A model generated the notes under the pieces. That model saw nothing but the letters and a program-made list of their open reading frames with translations. It was not told the origin of the DNA and made no database searches. From NCBI GenBank assembly GCA_029237695.1, contig CM055278.1, positions 68,439,188-68,503,187 of the forward strand: 64,000 nt of DNA. The letters are read 5' to 3'. This document shows, in pieces, positions 40,800 through 53,134 of this stretch. Position 1 is the first letter of the stretch. Each line of letters opens with the position of its first letter. Source of the DNA: Conchocele bisecta (Eukaryota; Mollusca; Bivalvia; Lucinida; Thyasiridae). The position numbers were made by a program, and so were the translations under genes.

Positions 40800-43700
40800 A
40801 ACCGGGTTTAATGACAACGTCTTGAAAAGCGATAAACGACGTCGGAAAAATGATGATTCCCTCCCATTTACGTTTATTGGTGTCAGTTAACATTAAGTGT
40901 GAACAGAAAACGGAAAATGATAACTTATTGAAACTGTCAGTAATATGAGACGCGATACCTCAGTACACATATTATGACGTCATGACGTGACATCACGCAC
41001 TTGTAACATCACTGAACGTGAATCCATGTTTGACGTTATGGCCATGGTGTCGTGACAAAATATTATAGCAAGGATACTTGCACGAGTTCCTCGCAGCATC
41101 AATGACTTACAAATGCTTGAGCCGCTGTACATTGTCGCCTAACTGTCGTTCTTTGCCGATACTTAGCGAATGATATATCATTTAATGTCACTCATTTTAT
41201 CATAAACGGAGGTAGACACGCAGCTATATAATGACATATACATCCGGGGTTTGTATTGAATTTGGCAAAACAAATGTATCGAAATCTATAGATTCAGAAT
41301 CAGTGATTTCAATACAGCTTCTTGATTGTTTGTGTATAAGCAATACATAATGCACAAAACACACAGTGAGGTCGGTGGAGTTTTCGAAAAGTCCTGAAAT
41401 TAATTGGAAATTTGATGGTCATAAACTTGCTTTTCGCACGATTTGTAGTATCAAATCATCAGCTTGTCACTTGATGGCATAATAATGTATGTCTTAATCA
41501 GGTGATGGAAATGCAATCCTCACACCTGGCAACAATTATAAGGTATCACGCTACCAAATCTGCCCGACGTCGTGTTTTGTCACAAAGTTAATGTTATAAG
41601 CCGCCTACTGCAGATGTACACGTGCACTGTCTACAGTAATTCCGTACACATCCTTATGATATAATATTGGAATAGAAAACAATTAACGTGAAAATTACGT
41701 GTGGGCACAGTCATATGATGCGGCGACGAAGGGTGGGGATTGGGGATTCGGGGACAAATGCCCCTTGGGAATATAGTTCATCCCTGAATGCCAATCGGTG
41801 TGTCTGAAATGTATTTCATATTGAAATGAAAAGAAATTGAAAGTTTTTACATGATCTTTTTATCACTTCTTTCTATCTATGTTGGTCTGTAGTACTTAAA
41901 ATAACACCACATTATCATGATATGAAAGTCATTCGTCACACATATCTAAAGTGAGCTTCCAGCTGTGGCAGATTTATATGGAGGATGGGCATCCCATATG
42001 CATAACATGCAACTGCAACATCCAATTATGTATTACATATATATTTACGCGGTTTGGGTTATGGGACAGCGGGATAATTTTAGAAGATTTGCAAGCACAT
42101 TAGGTACATAAAGTTGTATGGTCACTCGTGTGGCTAATGTTGAAACTGCCAACACATCACATTATTACCAGCCATTGCGGATAGGTTGCTTGTAAGAGTT
42201 ATCTATTTCCAGTGTTGGTTGAATAACCAGTATTATTATGCTGCAACATCCATATGCCTTGGGTTAACTGAAAATTCACATCCATGATAATTGATAAATG
42301 CTTCATCGAGTTCATATGCACAACTCATCATTAATATATCATGGGCAATTTTATCGTTACCAACACAACGTCATCACGCGATATGGGGCCCGACATCAAA
42401 ATGACGTTATGTTAATGTTATGCTCCATATTCTTCAATGGAAGAAGAACATGTCCATGCTTTCATTCATGCTCGCACAATGGGTTATTATTTTTCAAAAT
42501 AAACGGTATAAAATCTTTTTTTTATACTACATGCACTTCCGACAGCTAAGTCGGGCAATGCAATTCACCTTTGTTCAAACATATCACCTGAAATACCAGC
42601 AGTAACATTATTGACTGCTGACGTTGTCGAAGTGGATTTCCTTTATGCGGCTGTTCGTGTACAGTATTAAAAAATGAAATCACTTGGGGCAAGATTGGGC
42701 GAATATGGAGGATTGAATAACGCCTCAATCGACGATATATTTGATAATAGATTCATCATCTGTAACCACTCAATTGGAAAAATTTACAGATGTCATTTCA
42801 ACTATCCTAAAACTCGAAAGAAATTGGTAACTCGCCTGGTCTTCTGCTACATGTTCACCATCATTGGGATCCATCTAGCCATATGTCTCCTCATATTTAA
42901 ATATTTTTAATCACACAATGAGTTCAAACGATCTGGCATTTCACTAAAAGACTTTTTCTTTGGTTCACAACGTCTGACGACGTCACTTTTGTACGTCCAT
43001 GTCTGGCCTAGCCTTTCGTGCCTTCATGTCCATTGTCTATCCGACTGTATCGTTCGTATATTGTCATCCCGATGATGGACATTCTCTCATCATCAATATC
43101 TCGTGTTTTTGTGTTAAAATACAAACTTTAATATAATCTCTTGGTTTTTCCGGCATATTCTCTTACACAGAGCTGGCAGTCGTTAAACTACGTCATTTCC
43201 GGTCATGATGTCAGATTTTTTAAATATTTTGTCGCATACGAAATGTTAAATAATGTCAAAAATTATTTCAGACAGCAGCAAACAACAGGGAAACGCCAAC
43301 TGACGGTGACTTCTCACTCTGCCTTATTTGAAAATTATTCATAGGAAATAAAATTACTTGGGCCGCAATCCAAAACATGACGTTACATTAGCAACTGCAA
43401 CACAAGCTCTGAACATTATTTTCATACTTGTCCAGGCTACGAGATATCCAAATTCGGTTGACATGCGATAAAAGATGACAAATCTATAGGACTTGTCCGG
43501 GTAATTTATCAACACCCCTTGTATACGCCGTTGATAAAAACGTCGATATCCACAAATCGCTGTAGTCGGTGAAATAGTCTGAATAAACAGTATCTAAACT
43601 AAGCTAGGGACGCACTGATCAGACATAGCACGTTTTGCCTGATATCATAGGACATACATAACATAATCATGTAAACTTCAGAATGTACATTCTATTTGGG

Positions 43701-44400
43701 TCACATGTTCTTTAGTATACAATGAGTAGTACTACTGCCTGTATATCTGCCATGAGAGGTGTGTTGTTGCTTGCTTTGCGACCAGTGTAGTCATGGCCTG
43801 CAACAGAAACAAGTGCATGTTCTGATCAGAATTTACGATAGTATAGTATACGTAGTCGGTGAAATATCATGGAAGATCGGTATCTAATCAAGTCAGGGCT
43901 GCACTGTTCGGGTAGCGGGCGGTCACGTTTTTTCATTGCAGATATCTAGGATGTAGGTACTTGACATAAGTCGTATGATCAGCCCACAACATCTCCCATC
44001 ATATTCGTGTGATTTTGTTCGGCATCAACTTCTAGTGTGTGGGTCATGTTCTGTTGAGAACTATCGCAACTACTGTTTGACAGGAACCATGTCTGATGTA
44101 CGACGCGGACCTACCAGTGATATATTTCAGCAACTTATATTTTAGCACTGCCGCATTGGGACTTGTGTCCATATGTAGCTGTGGGGGTTCCTGCAGACTC
44201 GGAACACGACTCATACCATGCCTTCAGTTATTGTTTTCTTTGAATCATCTGTGGTTATTCGTCCACCATATCGTGTTTTCCTACCCACGTGTTTATCATC
44301 CAAACGTCCCACTTTATTCATGCTTTTTTTAGGATTTCGCCCATTCATGTGCTTGATCACTGTACCCGTCTGATGACCGTTCTCTGTCGTTAGGATCCGT
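40800..44400. other. Mostly single-copy-looking DNA, no recognised gene
   Basis: Few shared repeats. The frame 42674-42910 (78 codons; C-terminal hydrophobic segment 'RLVFCYMFTIIGIHLAICLL') begins at ATG and could be a small membrane protein, but I see no family resemblance. Weakly related phrases at 43566 and 43858 ('gtcggtgaaata') are old repeat traces. Confidence 0.35.
40974..41035. promoter_or_regulatory. Cluster of CRE-like motifs
   Basis: 'tgacgtcatgacgtgacatc' contains a perfect TGACGTCA followed at once by TGACGTGA. 'tttgacgttatg' follows ~45 bp on. CRE/ATF-like sites in single-copy-looking DNA. Function not shown. Confidence 0.3.
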
Positions 44401-44409
44401 CCGTGGCAA

Positions 44410-46705
44410 ATGTCTCTATTCCGGCACAATCTGTCAGTTGTACATTACAACGTCCAAAGCTTTGTTCCAAGAAAGGACCAGTTATACGCTGAACTATCAC
44501 ACTTTGATGAAGTCACATTCTCTGAAACTTGGCTCTCACCCGACACCGGAAGTAGCGATATACTGTTCCAAAACTTCCATGCTCCTTTCCGTAATGACAT
44601 CCGTAATGACAGGCGTGGAGACAGGCACGGTGGTGTCATCGTATATGTGAAGAACTCCATACCTGCAATCCATAGGACTGACCTTGAGCCACTTGGAGTG
44701 GAATGTGTATGGGTTAAACTTCTGTTGAATGGCAAACGTCTTCTCATTGGGGTGTTTTGTACCACCAAACTCAACTCAGGATGTCTTTCGAGATATAGAA
44801 CGATCCATCGACCTTGCTGTTGACACTGATATCGATAATATCGTCGTCACGGGTGATCTAAATCTCAACTTTCTGGCTGTCACTACGCGGCGTATTTTGG
44901 ACTCTCTGTTTCTTCCCTATAGTTTCCAACAGGTTATTTCTGAACAAAGACACTACACGGAACACTCTCATTCTTTGATTGATATAATGTATGTAAGGAA
45001 GATTGACTCCGTTGTTCATAGTGGAGTAGATGAACCTTTCTTAGACCTTCCAGTAAGATACCACTGTCCTGTATTCACCATATTTAACTATAGGAAACCG
45101 AAAGTGGGCACATATACATGGCGGGTAACATCTCTGACTTCATTGTAAAACTCGCAGACGAATATATTCCAAATAAAATTGTAAGAGTAAGACTTAACAG
45201 ATCCACCCTGGTTCCACAACGAATTACTCAAATTAATACGCAAACGTAAACGAGCACACCGTAAAGCGAAATCAACACACTCTCCTACTCATTAGACTGT
45301 ATATAGGAAAATTAGAAATGAAACAACAAATGCACTACGTAAGGCAAAAACACATTACTTTCGTAAACTTAGACAGCGACTAAAATCTGGAGAGCTTACT
45401 AATAAGGATTGGTGGAAAACCTTCAAACTTTTCGATAATGATAACCCATCTTCAATCCCACCTCTGGTTCACAACACTGTCATCACATGTGAAGGAGACA
45501 TGGCTAACCTGTTCAACACACACTTCCTTCAAACTACTCTACTTGATCAAAAAAATGCATCTCTGCCACCAATGCAGACGCCACATGCACAGCAACCCAC
45601 ACTAAGTAGCATTGTCCAGACGAAGTTACCTCTACCCTTCTTAGCTTAAAAACTGGAAAGGCATCAGGACCAGATGGAATCAACAACCGGCTACTTAAAG
45701 AATTAGCTGTACCTTTATCTAAACCTCTGTGTGATCTTTTCAACTATTCAATTTCTTCTGGTACTGTCCCTTCAGCTTGGAAAGAAGCGAACGTAACTCC
45801 TGTTTATAAAAAGGATGACCCCACTAAAGTTGTAAACTATCAGCCTATCTGTCTCTCACTATCTCTCTGGCCGACAACAGCGTGTGGTTTTGCTTGGTAG
45901 CTGTTCCACTTGGGTTTCTATCAGGGCGGGCTTTCCGCAGGGCTCTATCTTAGGACCATTATTATTTCTTGTCTTTATAAATGATATTGTAGATGATCTT
46001 GGTGCAACTGTAAGACTTTTTGCCGATGATACAAGCAAAATTCAGTCTTGGGCACAATCTTGGCTTGTCACTTAGCATCCAGGCGGCACAAACATAAACT
46101 TGTTACCTTCTATAAGATGTACAATCAACTATCTCCTGGTTATCTGGCTGGTCTTGTTCCTAATGTAGTTGGTGATAACTCCCGTTATAATCTGCGTAAT
46201 GCTGACAATGTGCAAACGATCCAGTTTCATTCAACTCTCTATAAGGCATCCTTCCTACCTTCTGCTATCAGTGAATGGAATCTTCTCCCACTTGATGCTC
46301 ATAATATCACTTCCCTTGAAGCCTTCTAGAAGTACCTAGACACCGATCTTGTCAAACCAATGCCATACTTCTACTTTGGCAACAGACTTGGGCAAATTTA
46401 TCACAATCGGCTACGCACGATGTCTAGCAGTTTGCACCAGCACTTATTCACGAAACACATTGTAGGTAGTCCACTCTGTGCATGTGGCGAAGTCTAAGAC
46501 AATGAGAATTTTCACCTCAAATGTCCGAGATTTGATTTGATCAGACAACAAATGGTCAACGTCGTTAGCAGATGCTTTGGTAACATCACTACATCTCTCT
46601 TGTTGAATGGTAATCCCTTGCTAGTTGTTAATGAAGAAGTCTTTGCCACGGTTCAGACATATTGGTGTCAAAACGTTTTCTCTTTCACAGATCAGACAAC
46701 TAACT
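44410..46705 (+). pseudogene. LINE relic: endonuclease, reverse transcriptase and C-terminal region
   Basis: Segments in order: endonuclease 44410-44780 ('VHYNVQSFVPRKDQLYAEL', 'EVTFSETWLSPDTGSS', 'HGGVIVYVKN') and, after a frameshift near 44770, 44780-45148 ('NIVVTGDLNLNFL', 'SLIDIMYV'); linker/RT start 45190-45640 with an in-frame stop at ~45296 ('LIRKRKRAHRKAKSTHS'); RT fingers 45650-45870 ('KTGKASGPDGINNRLLKELA', 'VPSAWKEANVTPVYKK'); an internal deletion near 45870; RT palm 45880-46070 ('GFPQGSILGPLLFLVFINDI', 'RLFADDT'); C-terminal region 46080-46705 ('LVTFYKMYNQLSPGYL', 'RYNLRNADNVQTI', 'NEHFHLKCPRFDLIRQQ'). The frameshifts, deletion and stops make it dead. The layout is that of a jockey/L2-group non-LTR element (inference). 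The 3' UTR may reach ~47075 ('ttcataaataaatattg'). Confidence 0.8.
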
Positions 46706-47079
46706 GGTGACAGTGGTTCGGATTGGATCGGTCGGGGCAGTGCAAGCATGTGTAACGGGATAACCCTACTCATATAATTATACCCCCACCCACACCCCCC
46801 ACCACCTTTTTTCTACCCCTGCATTTTTGTTTCTCCCTCTCTTCATATATATTGTTAAATACTGATGCTTGTATATGTTGTTTTCATAAATCGCATACAA
46901 AATTGGTTTCTAATAGTAATATAATGTATCACAATAATATGCCATGCCATCTACGCAACATTCATGCTGGGAGACAAATTCATATAAGTCATATGACTTG
47001 TTTTCGAATCCCACCTTTCTTGTATTGTAATGTATATTGTTATTTGTAATTCATAAATAAATATTGTTTAAACCAAACT

Positions 47080-47355
47080 GTGTAGTGGAAATACATGTAC
47101 CGTAAAAAAAGTTGAAAATTTACTTAGTTGAGCTGCAAAACTAAGTAAATTTTCAACTTTATTACAGTATAAATAATTGAATAAGTAATAATTCATGAAT
47201 GTTTAAATTGTTTTATGTTTTTTTTTATCATTTGTTCTCTATTTAATAATGAAGAAAACCAATAATCTATTTGTAAAAATAACATGCACGGTTAATTTGA
47301 AATTAGGAGGTACAATACTCTTTAGATTCACAGCTTATCTGGAGCGCTGAATTCA
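47080..47355. mobile_element. MITE family A-variant (copy 4)
   Basis: 'gtgtagtggaaatac', hairpin 'gttgaaaatttacttagtt'/'aactaagtaaattttcaac', and the right end 'cagcttatctggagcgctg'. Matches 13660-13910. Confidence 0.7.
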
Positions 47356-47966
47356 TCAAGTTGCACATATTTGCTAGCAGATCAGACCTATGCTGGTAGA
47401 AAAATCAAGAAGCACCTTTGTCTCATGGCGGGTTACATATTTTATAATTGAAATTGAAAGTATATTACAACACAGATTTGTTTAAGCTTGCCATATTTAC
47501 GATATTTGATCTCTGAACTTGGTCATATCTACTATATTTGGTCACTGAACTTGAAACATGGTCTGATTGTCCGGTCTATTTTGATTGTCCAGACTCGGCC
47601 ATGTATGTTTGGATTAGTCCTTCCATTGGCCATGCTGACGTCCAGTGTTTTGACCGGTCCGAAGTCCAACGATTTGGACAGGTTTAAAGTTCACATCACA
47701 TATTCTATAACTGTCGGTGTAACAGCATGCATTGTTAACAGTAATTACGAAAATCTGGCTCGAAAGTGATTTGATGCCTTCTTCTGGTAAATATAAAAGT
47801 GTTTTTTTGTTGAGAAAATGGACCTTATGGCATTAGCAAACATTGTAGTTCCTCACCGTTTTGCAATTTCGCATAATTAAATCGGTATTCAATATACATG
47901 TACATGACATGTATTTGGCATTGGTGGTAACGCTATTTTTGGCGTCTAGTATAACCCCTGTAGCCT
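47356..47966. other. Unassigned interval
   Basis: The plus-strand 93-codon frame 47488-47769 has no recognisable domain and no splice or start support. Nothing else seen. Confidence 0.3.
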
Positions 47967-48249
47967 ATTTCACCAACATTGCAAAGTATACTTATCTAGC
48001 AAAGTATACTTTGAGGGAGAAATTTTCAATTTTATGATAAATTTATTATTTCTTATTATACTGAATGTATTACATTATCACAGCCATTTTGGCTGTGATA
48101 ATGTAATAAATTCATTATAATAATTCTGCATACTTTTTATCATCAAATATATGCAGTCGTTAGTTCTATATGAGATAATGTATTTCAGGAAAAATAAATG
48201 ATTACTCCCTCGAAAGTATACTTTGCAATGTTGATGAAATAGGCTTCAG
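47967..48249. mobile_element. Palindromic MITE family E (copy 3)
   Basis: Ends 'gtagcctatttcaccaacat' and 'atgttgatgaaataggct', core 'attacattatcacagcc'/'ggctgtgataatgtaat'. The inner asymmetric part is inverted relative to copy 1. A family G trace follows at ~48255-48310. Confidence 0.8.
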
Positions 48250-48458
48250 TTCAGCCTGCGCGGAAACGCAGGCTGATCAGGGGCTATACTGATCACAAAT
48301 ATCATAAGGTTATTTTTCTGACCAGCCACCTGCATGTATATGATTATTTATTCAACTGTTTGAAAGAATATATAAATAAACGACAGTCAACAATAGTGAA
48401 TTCCGCATTGTAAGGGTCAAGTGTTGGATTTCATATTAATTATTTCTCCATAGTATAT

Positions 48459-48717
48459 TTAATCCTTTCACCCCTAAGTAACTGGAATGGATTTTTGATA
48501 TGTTAATTATGCAACCAATCCAATCACAGTCACAAAATGTTTTTCAGACTAGTCCATTTATGAAAAGGGGGTGTTTTTACTCTAGAATATGAAAAATACT
48601 TGCAAAAAGTGCAGATCCTGATGAGACGGCTCGTTACGAGCCGGCTCATCTGGAGCTACACTTTTTGCCAATGCAAGAATACCACTATACAGGCCTGTCG
48701 TGTTGAAAGCATTACTA
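48459..48717 (-). mobile_element. Family C MITE (copy 3)
   Basis: 'tcctttcacccctaagtaac' at the left; hairpin 'gagacggctcgttac'/'gagccggctcatctgg'. Confidence 0.75.
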
Positions 48718-49062
48718 TCTTCCGCCCACTATTATAAATTGTGTATCAGCAATATCACGTCTCCTCTATCTCTGTCACGGACATTAAGGTTACAATATAT
48801 ATCGTTATCTAACTATTTACAAGATCTGAATGGTTTGTTTGCTTTTCGTTTATGACCTAGTTTTCTGTATTAACGTAATTTATAAAACTTGTCAACAAAG
48901 CTGTTCATATCTAGTATACTGTTCAGGTAGTGAATAATCTGTGAGTTTAACTGTATAAACTGCTTGTAAGTGTATTACGTTATGTTGAGATTTTATGTTC
49001 ATGTTTTGATGTAGAATGCATTTATTTCGGACATACTACATGTACATGTATTTAGCTAATGC

Positions 49063-49220
49063 TAACCCTTAGAATGCTGTTGTTTAATATTTTGTCTTTA
49101 TTCTCAATAAAAACATGGTTTGACAGCACTTAGAATCATTTCCATGTCTTTGATAAGTTAAATGGAGAATAAAACACAAATAGCAGACGACAGAATTTAA
49201 TTCAGCAGTTGAAGGGTTTT
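49063..49220. mobile_element. Family F MITE (copy 4)
   Basis: 'aacccttagaatgctgttgt', 'gtttgacagcacttagaatc' and 'agcagacgacagaa'. The right arm is shortened. Confidence 0.65.
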
Positions 49221-49257
49221 TAGAGTGATGATTTATATGACATTTATTAAAACAAGT

Positions 49258-49464
49258 TGACCCTTTCACCCCTAAGTAACTGACATGGACTAGTTCATGT
49301 TAAGTTTGAGACTGCTCCATTATGCCGAATAGGTGGCCATGATTAAAAAATATCCACAACTGGTGCAAATCTTGATGAGACGGCTCGTTATGAGCCAGCT
49401 CATCATGCTCTACACAGTTTGCAAATGTTAAGAAAGAGATTTCTGGTGTTGAAAGGGTTAATAA
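49258..49464 (-). mobile_element. Family C MITE (copy 4, diverged)
   Basis: 'accctttcacccctaagtaa' to 'gtgttgaaagggttaa', with the hairpin 'gagacggctcgttatgagcc'. Confidence 0.65.
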
Positions 49465-49682
49465 GTGTATTATTAATGATTTCATAAAAAATGAGGCTAA
49501 TATGTAAAGCCGAGTCAATACGTTTATACATAATAACTACATGTACCACATTAAATGATCGTAAATGTTAGATTGTATTAATTGGATAAGCAGAGCATCA
49601 TTCATTGAAGGGGTACCGTTCACATATTTTCTGTAGTCATCTCATTTACATATGTATTACAAATGTACATCAGTGTATCATG

Positions 49683-50158
49683 GTGGGTGGCAGGTGGGAG
49701 CACGCGATGGGTAATTTAACGATCGGGGTTCATCCTTACCGTCTGCGTGTAGACTCCCTGAGGCTTGTACCTCTATGTCAGAAAAGCGGACGTTAAACCC
49801 TATTCACTCACTCACTCACTCATCCTTACCGGAATCCCGACTGGAGACCTGGTTTGGTCCTCACATACGTCTTTGGCATTTTGTATGTGACAGTTGAATC
49901 TGGTTATACCCCTTATGTGAGTATTACGATATTTGTAATCCTATTTTAGGGGAGAGGGCCAAGTGACTTTGGTGTGGTAATGGACCTGGAACCAGGTCAG
50001 GTTATTCTAATTTCAGAGCTGAATATATTTGTTCTTGATGTAAATATTCCGTTCTGATTTTGGGATTTTCCCCCCAATGCAGCAGGTTAAAATGGGATTG
50101 AACCCGTTTGCCCGGCCTTACATGACCTTAGCTGTTGATAGGCCGTTAAACACCATTG
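49683..50158 (+). mobile_element. SINE family S (copy 5) with a nested 5'-truncated SINE
   Basis: 'atgggtaatttaacgatcgg' to 'gccgttaaacaccatt'. At 49741-49820 it is interrupted by the 80-bp 3' end of the long form ('gtctgcgtgtagactccctg', '(actc)n'), flanked by 'tcatccttacc' on both sides. Confidence 0.8.
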
Positions 50159-50254
50159 TTACATTGTTTCCGTTGTTTGCAAACATATAGCGCGTGCTGT
50201 TTGCATATGGCTTTAAGCAATGCTCATTCCGAGGCCGCGCGCAATGGAAGTGCC

Positions 50255-50325
50255 TTCATGACGTCACTACGCGGAAATGCCTTCATGACGTCACTACTTC
50301 ATGACGTTCATGACGCGGCCCCGGA
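50255..50325. promoter_or_regulatory. CRE-like motif cluster in short direct repeats
   Basis: 'ccttcatgacgtcactac' occurs twice (about 50251 and 50279), each with a perfect TGACGTCA. 'ttcatgacgttcatgacgcgg' follows. It sits just after SINE copy 5. Confidence 0.35.
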
Positions 50326-50436
50326 ATATGAATACCGAAAATTATCTATGTGAATGGGACGATTTATAAAAGTACTGAAAATACTTAATATAATGCTCAA
50401 ATTACATCAGTTTTTTGTTGGAAATGTAACAATAAC

Positions 50437-50492
50437 GTTTGATCATGTCCAGCCGTGTGCAAATGTTTGCACATGGCTGGACATGATCAAAC
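50437..50492. repeat. Hairpin with 27-bp arms
   Basis: 'gatcatgtccagccgtgtgc' on the left and 'gcacatggctggacatgatc' on the right, with a loop of about two bases. One mismatch in the arms by eye. Confidence 0.85.
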
Positions 50493-50624
50493 CTTATAAT
50501 AAACAAAAAAACAAACAGTGTATCATGAGTTTAACCCATTTCATGCTGGGGATTCCCCTGTTTTGATGATAGAAAAATCTGATTAGTTTTCTAGTATCTC
50601 CCTAAAAAGACAGTTTTGGACTCA

Positions 50625-51510
50625 ATTGGGTAAAATAAAATCACACTACTGTTTAGTGGGTGGTAGTAATTGTGTTATTTATCAGCAAAAATGTGCCTGT
50701 GGCTGGAGAAATGTGGCTTATGGGTTTTGCGACTCATGTAGATCCAGACCAGCATGTGCATCCGCCATTCCATCAATGAAACACCCACACGTGGTGGTAG
50801 GTGGGAGCATGCGATGGGTAATTTAATGATCGGGGTTCATCCTTACTGGAATTCCGACTGGAGACCTTGTTTGGCCCTCACATACGTCTTTGGCATTTTG
50901 TATGCGACAGTTGAATCTGGTTATACCCTTATGCGAGTATTGCGATTATTCGTAATCTTATTCTAGGGGAAGGGGCCAAGTGACTTGGTGTGGTATGGAC
51001 CTGGCACCAGGTCAGGTTATTCTAATTTCAGGGCTGAATATATGTTTTCTCGATGTAAATATTCCGTTCTGATTTTGGGATTTCCCCCCCCCCCCCCCCA
51101 CCCCCCCCCCCCCAATGCAGCAGGTTAAAACGGGATTGAACCCGTTTGCCCTGCCTTACATGACCTTAGCTGTTGATAGGCCGTTAAACACCAATAAACA
51201 AACAAATACACTACTGTTTACACATCAACAGACAGCAATTATTGAATAGTTTGCTTCGAAATGAAAACACGTCTTGGCATTTCATTAGAAATGTCTCCTT
51301 GGAGACAATTCTAATGAAATACCAAGATGTGTTTTCATGGAAAATAAGAAAAATATGCTATATTTGTGGTCTGTTTATTGTTTTCTGCAGCATGATAAAG
51401 GTACCACAATGTTTTATTTTTTTTGTTACTCGCTGATTTCTGATTTCAATTGGGTTTTTGGCAATTTTAATTGGGTATTTAAGCAGATACGCAGCTTATC
51501 TGGAGCACTG
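50625..51510. mobile_element. MITE family A (copy 6), split by a composite SINE
   Basis: Left part to 50655 ('ttgggtaaaataaaatcaca'). It resumes at 51208 with the hairpin 'cattagaaatgtctcc'/'ggagacaattctaatg', ending 'cagcttatctggagcactg'. Confidence 0.8.
50656..51207 (+). mobile_element. Composite SINE (family S copy 6 plus family G fragment) with 13-bp target duplication
   Basis: 'acactactgttta' at 50643-50655 is repeated at 51208-51220. Between them lie a family G fragment ('ggctggagaaatgtggctta', 50700-50790) and then SINE S from ~50800 to an (aaac)n tail. The duplication encloses both, so they moved as one unit. Confidence 0.85.
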
Positions 51511-51650
51511 CTGTTACAGAGATGGTGTTGTTGTAGAGGTGGTCGTTCATAAAGTTTCGACTCTATATACAATAAGGCTCGAACCTAGGAGATTTCTGCG
51601 TGAGAGGTTTAGCATTAACCCCTTAAGGCCACCACAACTTCTAGTAGCAT

Positions 51651-52305
51651 GCTATGTCCCACTATGATAGTGCAGGCAGTATGTGTTACATGTCCTTTAC
51701 TTCCGTCTATCTGTCCTGTCACAAATCTTGTAACTTGTAAAACTCTTAAACCGTACTAGCTGAAGGCTGTAGATACATATGTACCAAAGTGAATTTCGTT
51801 TTTAGATTTGACTTAACATGTCATGGATTTTATCCCATCAACACAGTGCGTATGTGCCGTGAAACATGGTGCCGTGAAACATTTTTGATATCCTGTCAAT
51901 ACGACCTAATCACTGCGTATGAATATGTGCGGTGGCTGGGATTATTTGTTTGCATTTTAAAGCCATTAGTAGGTGTTGACGGGATAAATAGAATAGTAGG
52001 TTAGTGCCGTGAATGGGAAAAATATTCATTCACGGCACTAACCTACTGTTCTCTATATCTCCTCCAGTTGGACTTAGAATTTTGTCTTGCAGCTCGTACT
52101 CTTCAATCGCATTAAGTAGTGGCTTCTTCGTACATGGGTCTACCTTATGGTGCATAGATGTGCGAAGGGAATTCTGACTTTGATGACAATTTCCCCTCCT
52201 CATAACTCAGGCTGCGAATATTTTACCATGAAAGCTGTTCATTTTTTGCTATCAAAAAAGAAATATGTAGGTGGGGCATCCATCTATGAACACAATTTAT
52301 ATTTA
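51651..52305. mobile_element. 'cccac(t)atgatagtg' element (family T copy 1) with family M insert
   Basis: 'gtcccactatgatagtgcag' and 'cttgtaacttgtaaaactct' at the left; 'ggtggggcatccatctatga' near 52272. The middle (51822-52060) is a separate repeat, family M ('tgccgtgaaacatggtgcc', 'gaatagtaggttagtgccgt'), whose inverted partner is 54826-55131. Confidence 0.6.
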
Positions 52306-52744
52306 TTGTGAGGTATAAAGTATAATTTATCAACTTTCTTGCTGTATCACCCAGGTACAACAAAAAGTTTGATTTGCGCTCGTGTTCTACGTACTTGAGA
52401 TTTTCAAGATGTTTAATATTGAATTGTTATCAATATCGGTGTACATGTTTGTGTTTGCTTGTTAACAGTGGGATGTTATGCGCATACCAAATTTGCGATG
52501 GATTAACAATGCCAAAGTGCATTTACAATCAGCTTAGATAGATCAGTCTACAATGTACAAAGATAATATGCAGTCTGATCAGGCCTGCACTGTTAGCCAC
52601 GTTCCAATGTAAAATCGGACATGGTGTGTTCCATTCTTTTGACTTTTGCACTGACACGAAAAGGGGTATCTCATAATAAAAAGATTTGCAGATTTGTTTG
52701 AGATGACTCATTATGAGCGTCTCATCTGGAGCTATGTTGTTTGT

Positions 52745-52995
52745 AATTTAACCCTTTCAACCCTAAGGAACTGGAATGGACTGTGATATGCTAATGTTCC
52801 TACCAATCCAATGGTCACAAAATGATTTTCAGATTCATCCTTTTATGAAAAGGAGGTGTTTTTGTTCTAAGAAATATGAAAATTACTTGTAAAATGTGCA
52901 GATCCTGATGAGACGGCTCGTTACGAGCCGGCTCATCTGGATCTGCACTTTTTGCATAAACCGCTATAGCGGGATTTCGGGTTCAAAGTGTAAAT
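52745..52995 (-). mobile_element. Family C MITE (copy 5)
   Basis: 'aaccctttcaaccctaagg' to 'gcgggatttcgggttcaaag', hairpin 'gagacggctcgttacgagcc'. Confidence 0.75.
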
Positions 52996-53134
52996 GATTA
53001 AACCAAAGAATTGAAACATCTCGGGTTGTAGATGAGTGCAGGAGTCGGCCATTTATAACCTGTCACGTTAATTTAAACGTTTATTCCAAAATTTTAAATG
53101 CGGCTAGTCCTTTATAACCTGTGGGATTACTTGT

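Noticed and set aside
47488..47769. 93-codon plus-strand frame
   Set aside because: No recognisable domain, splice sites or composition bias; expected by chance in this length of DNA.
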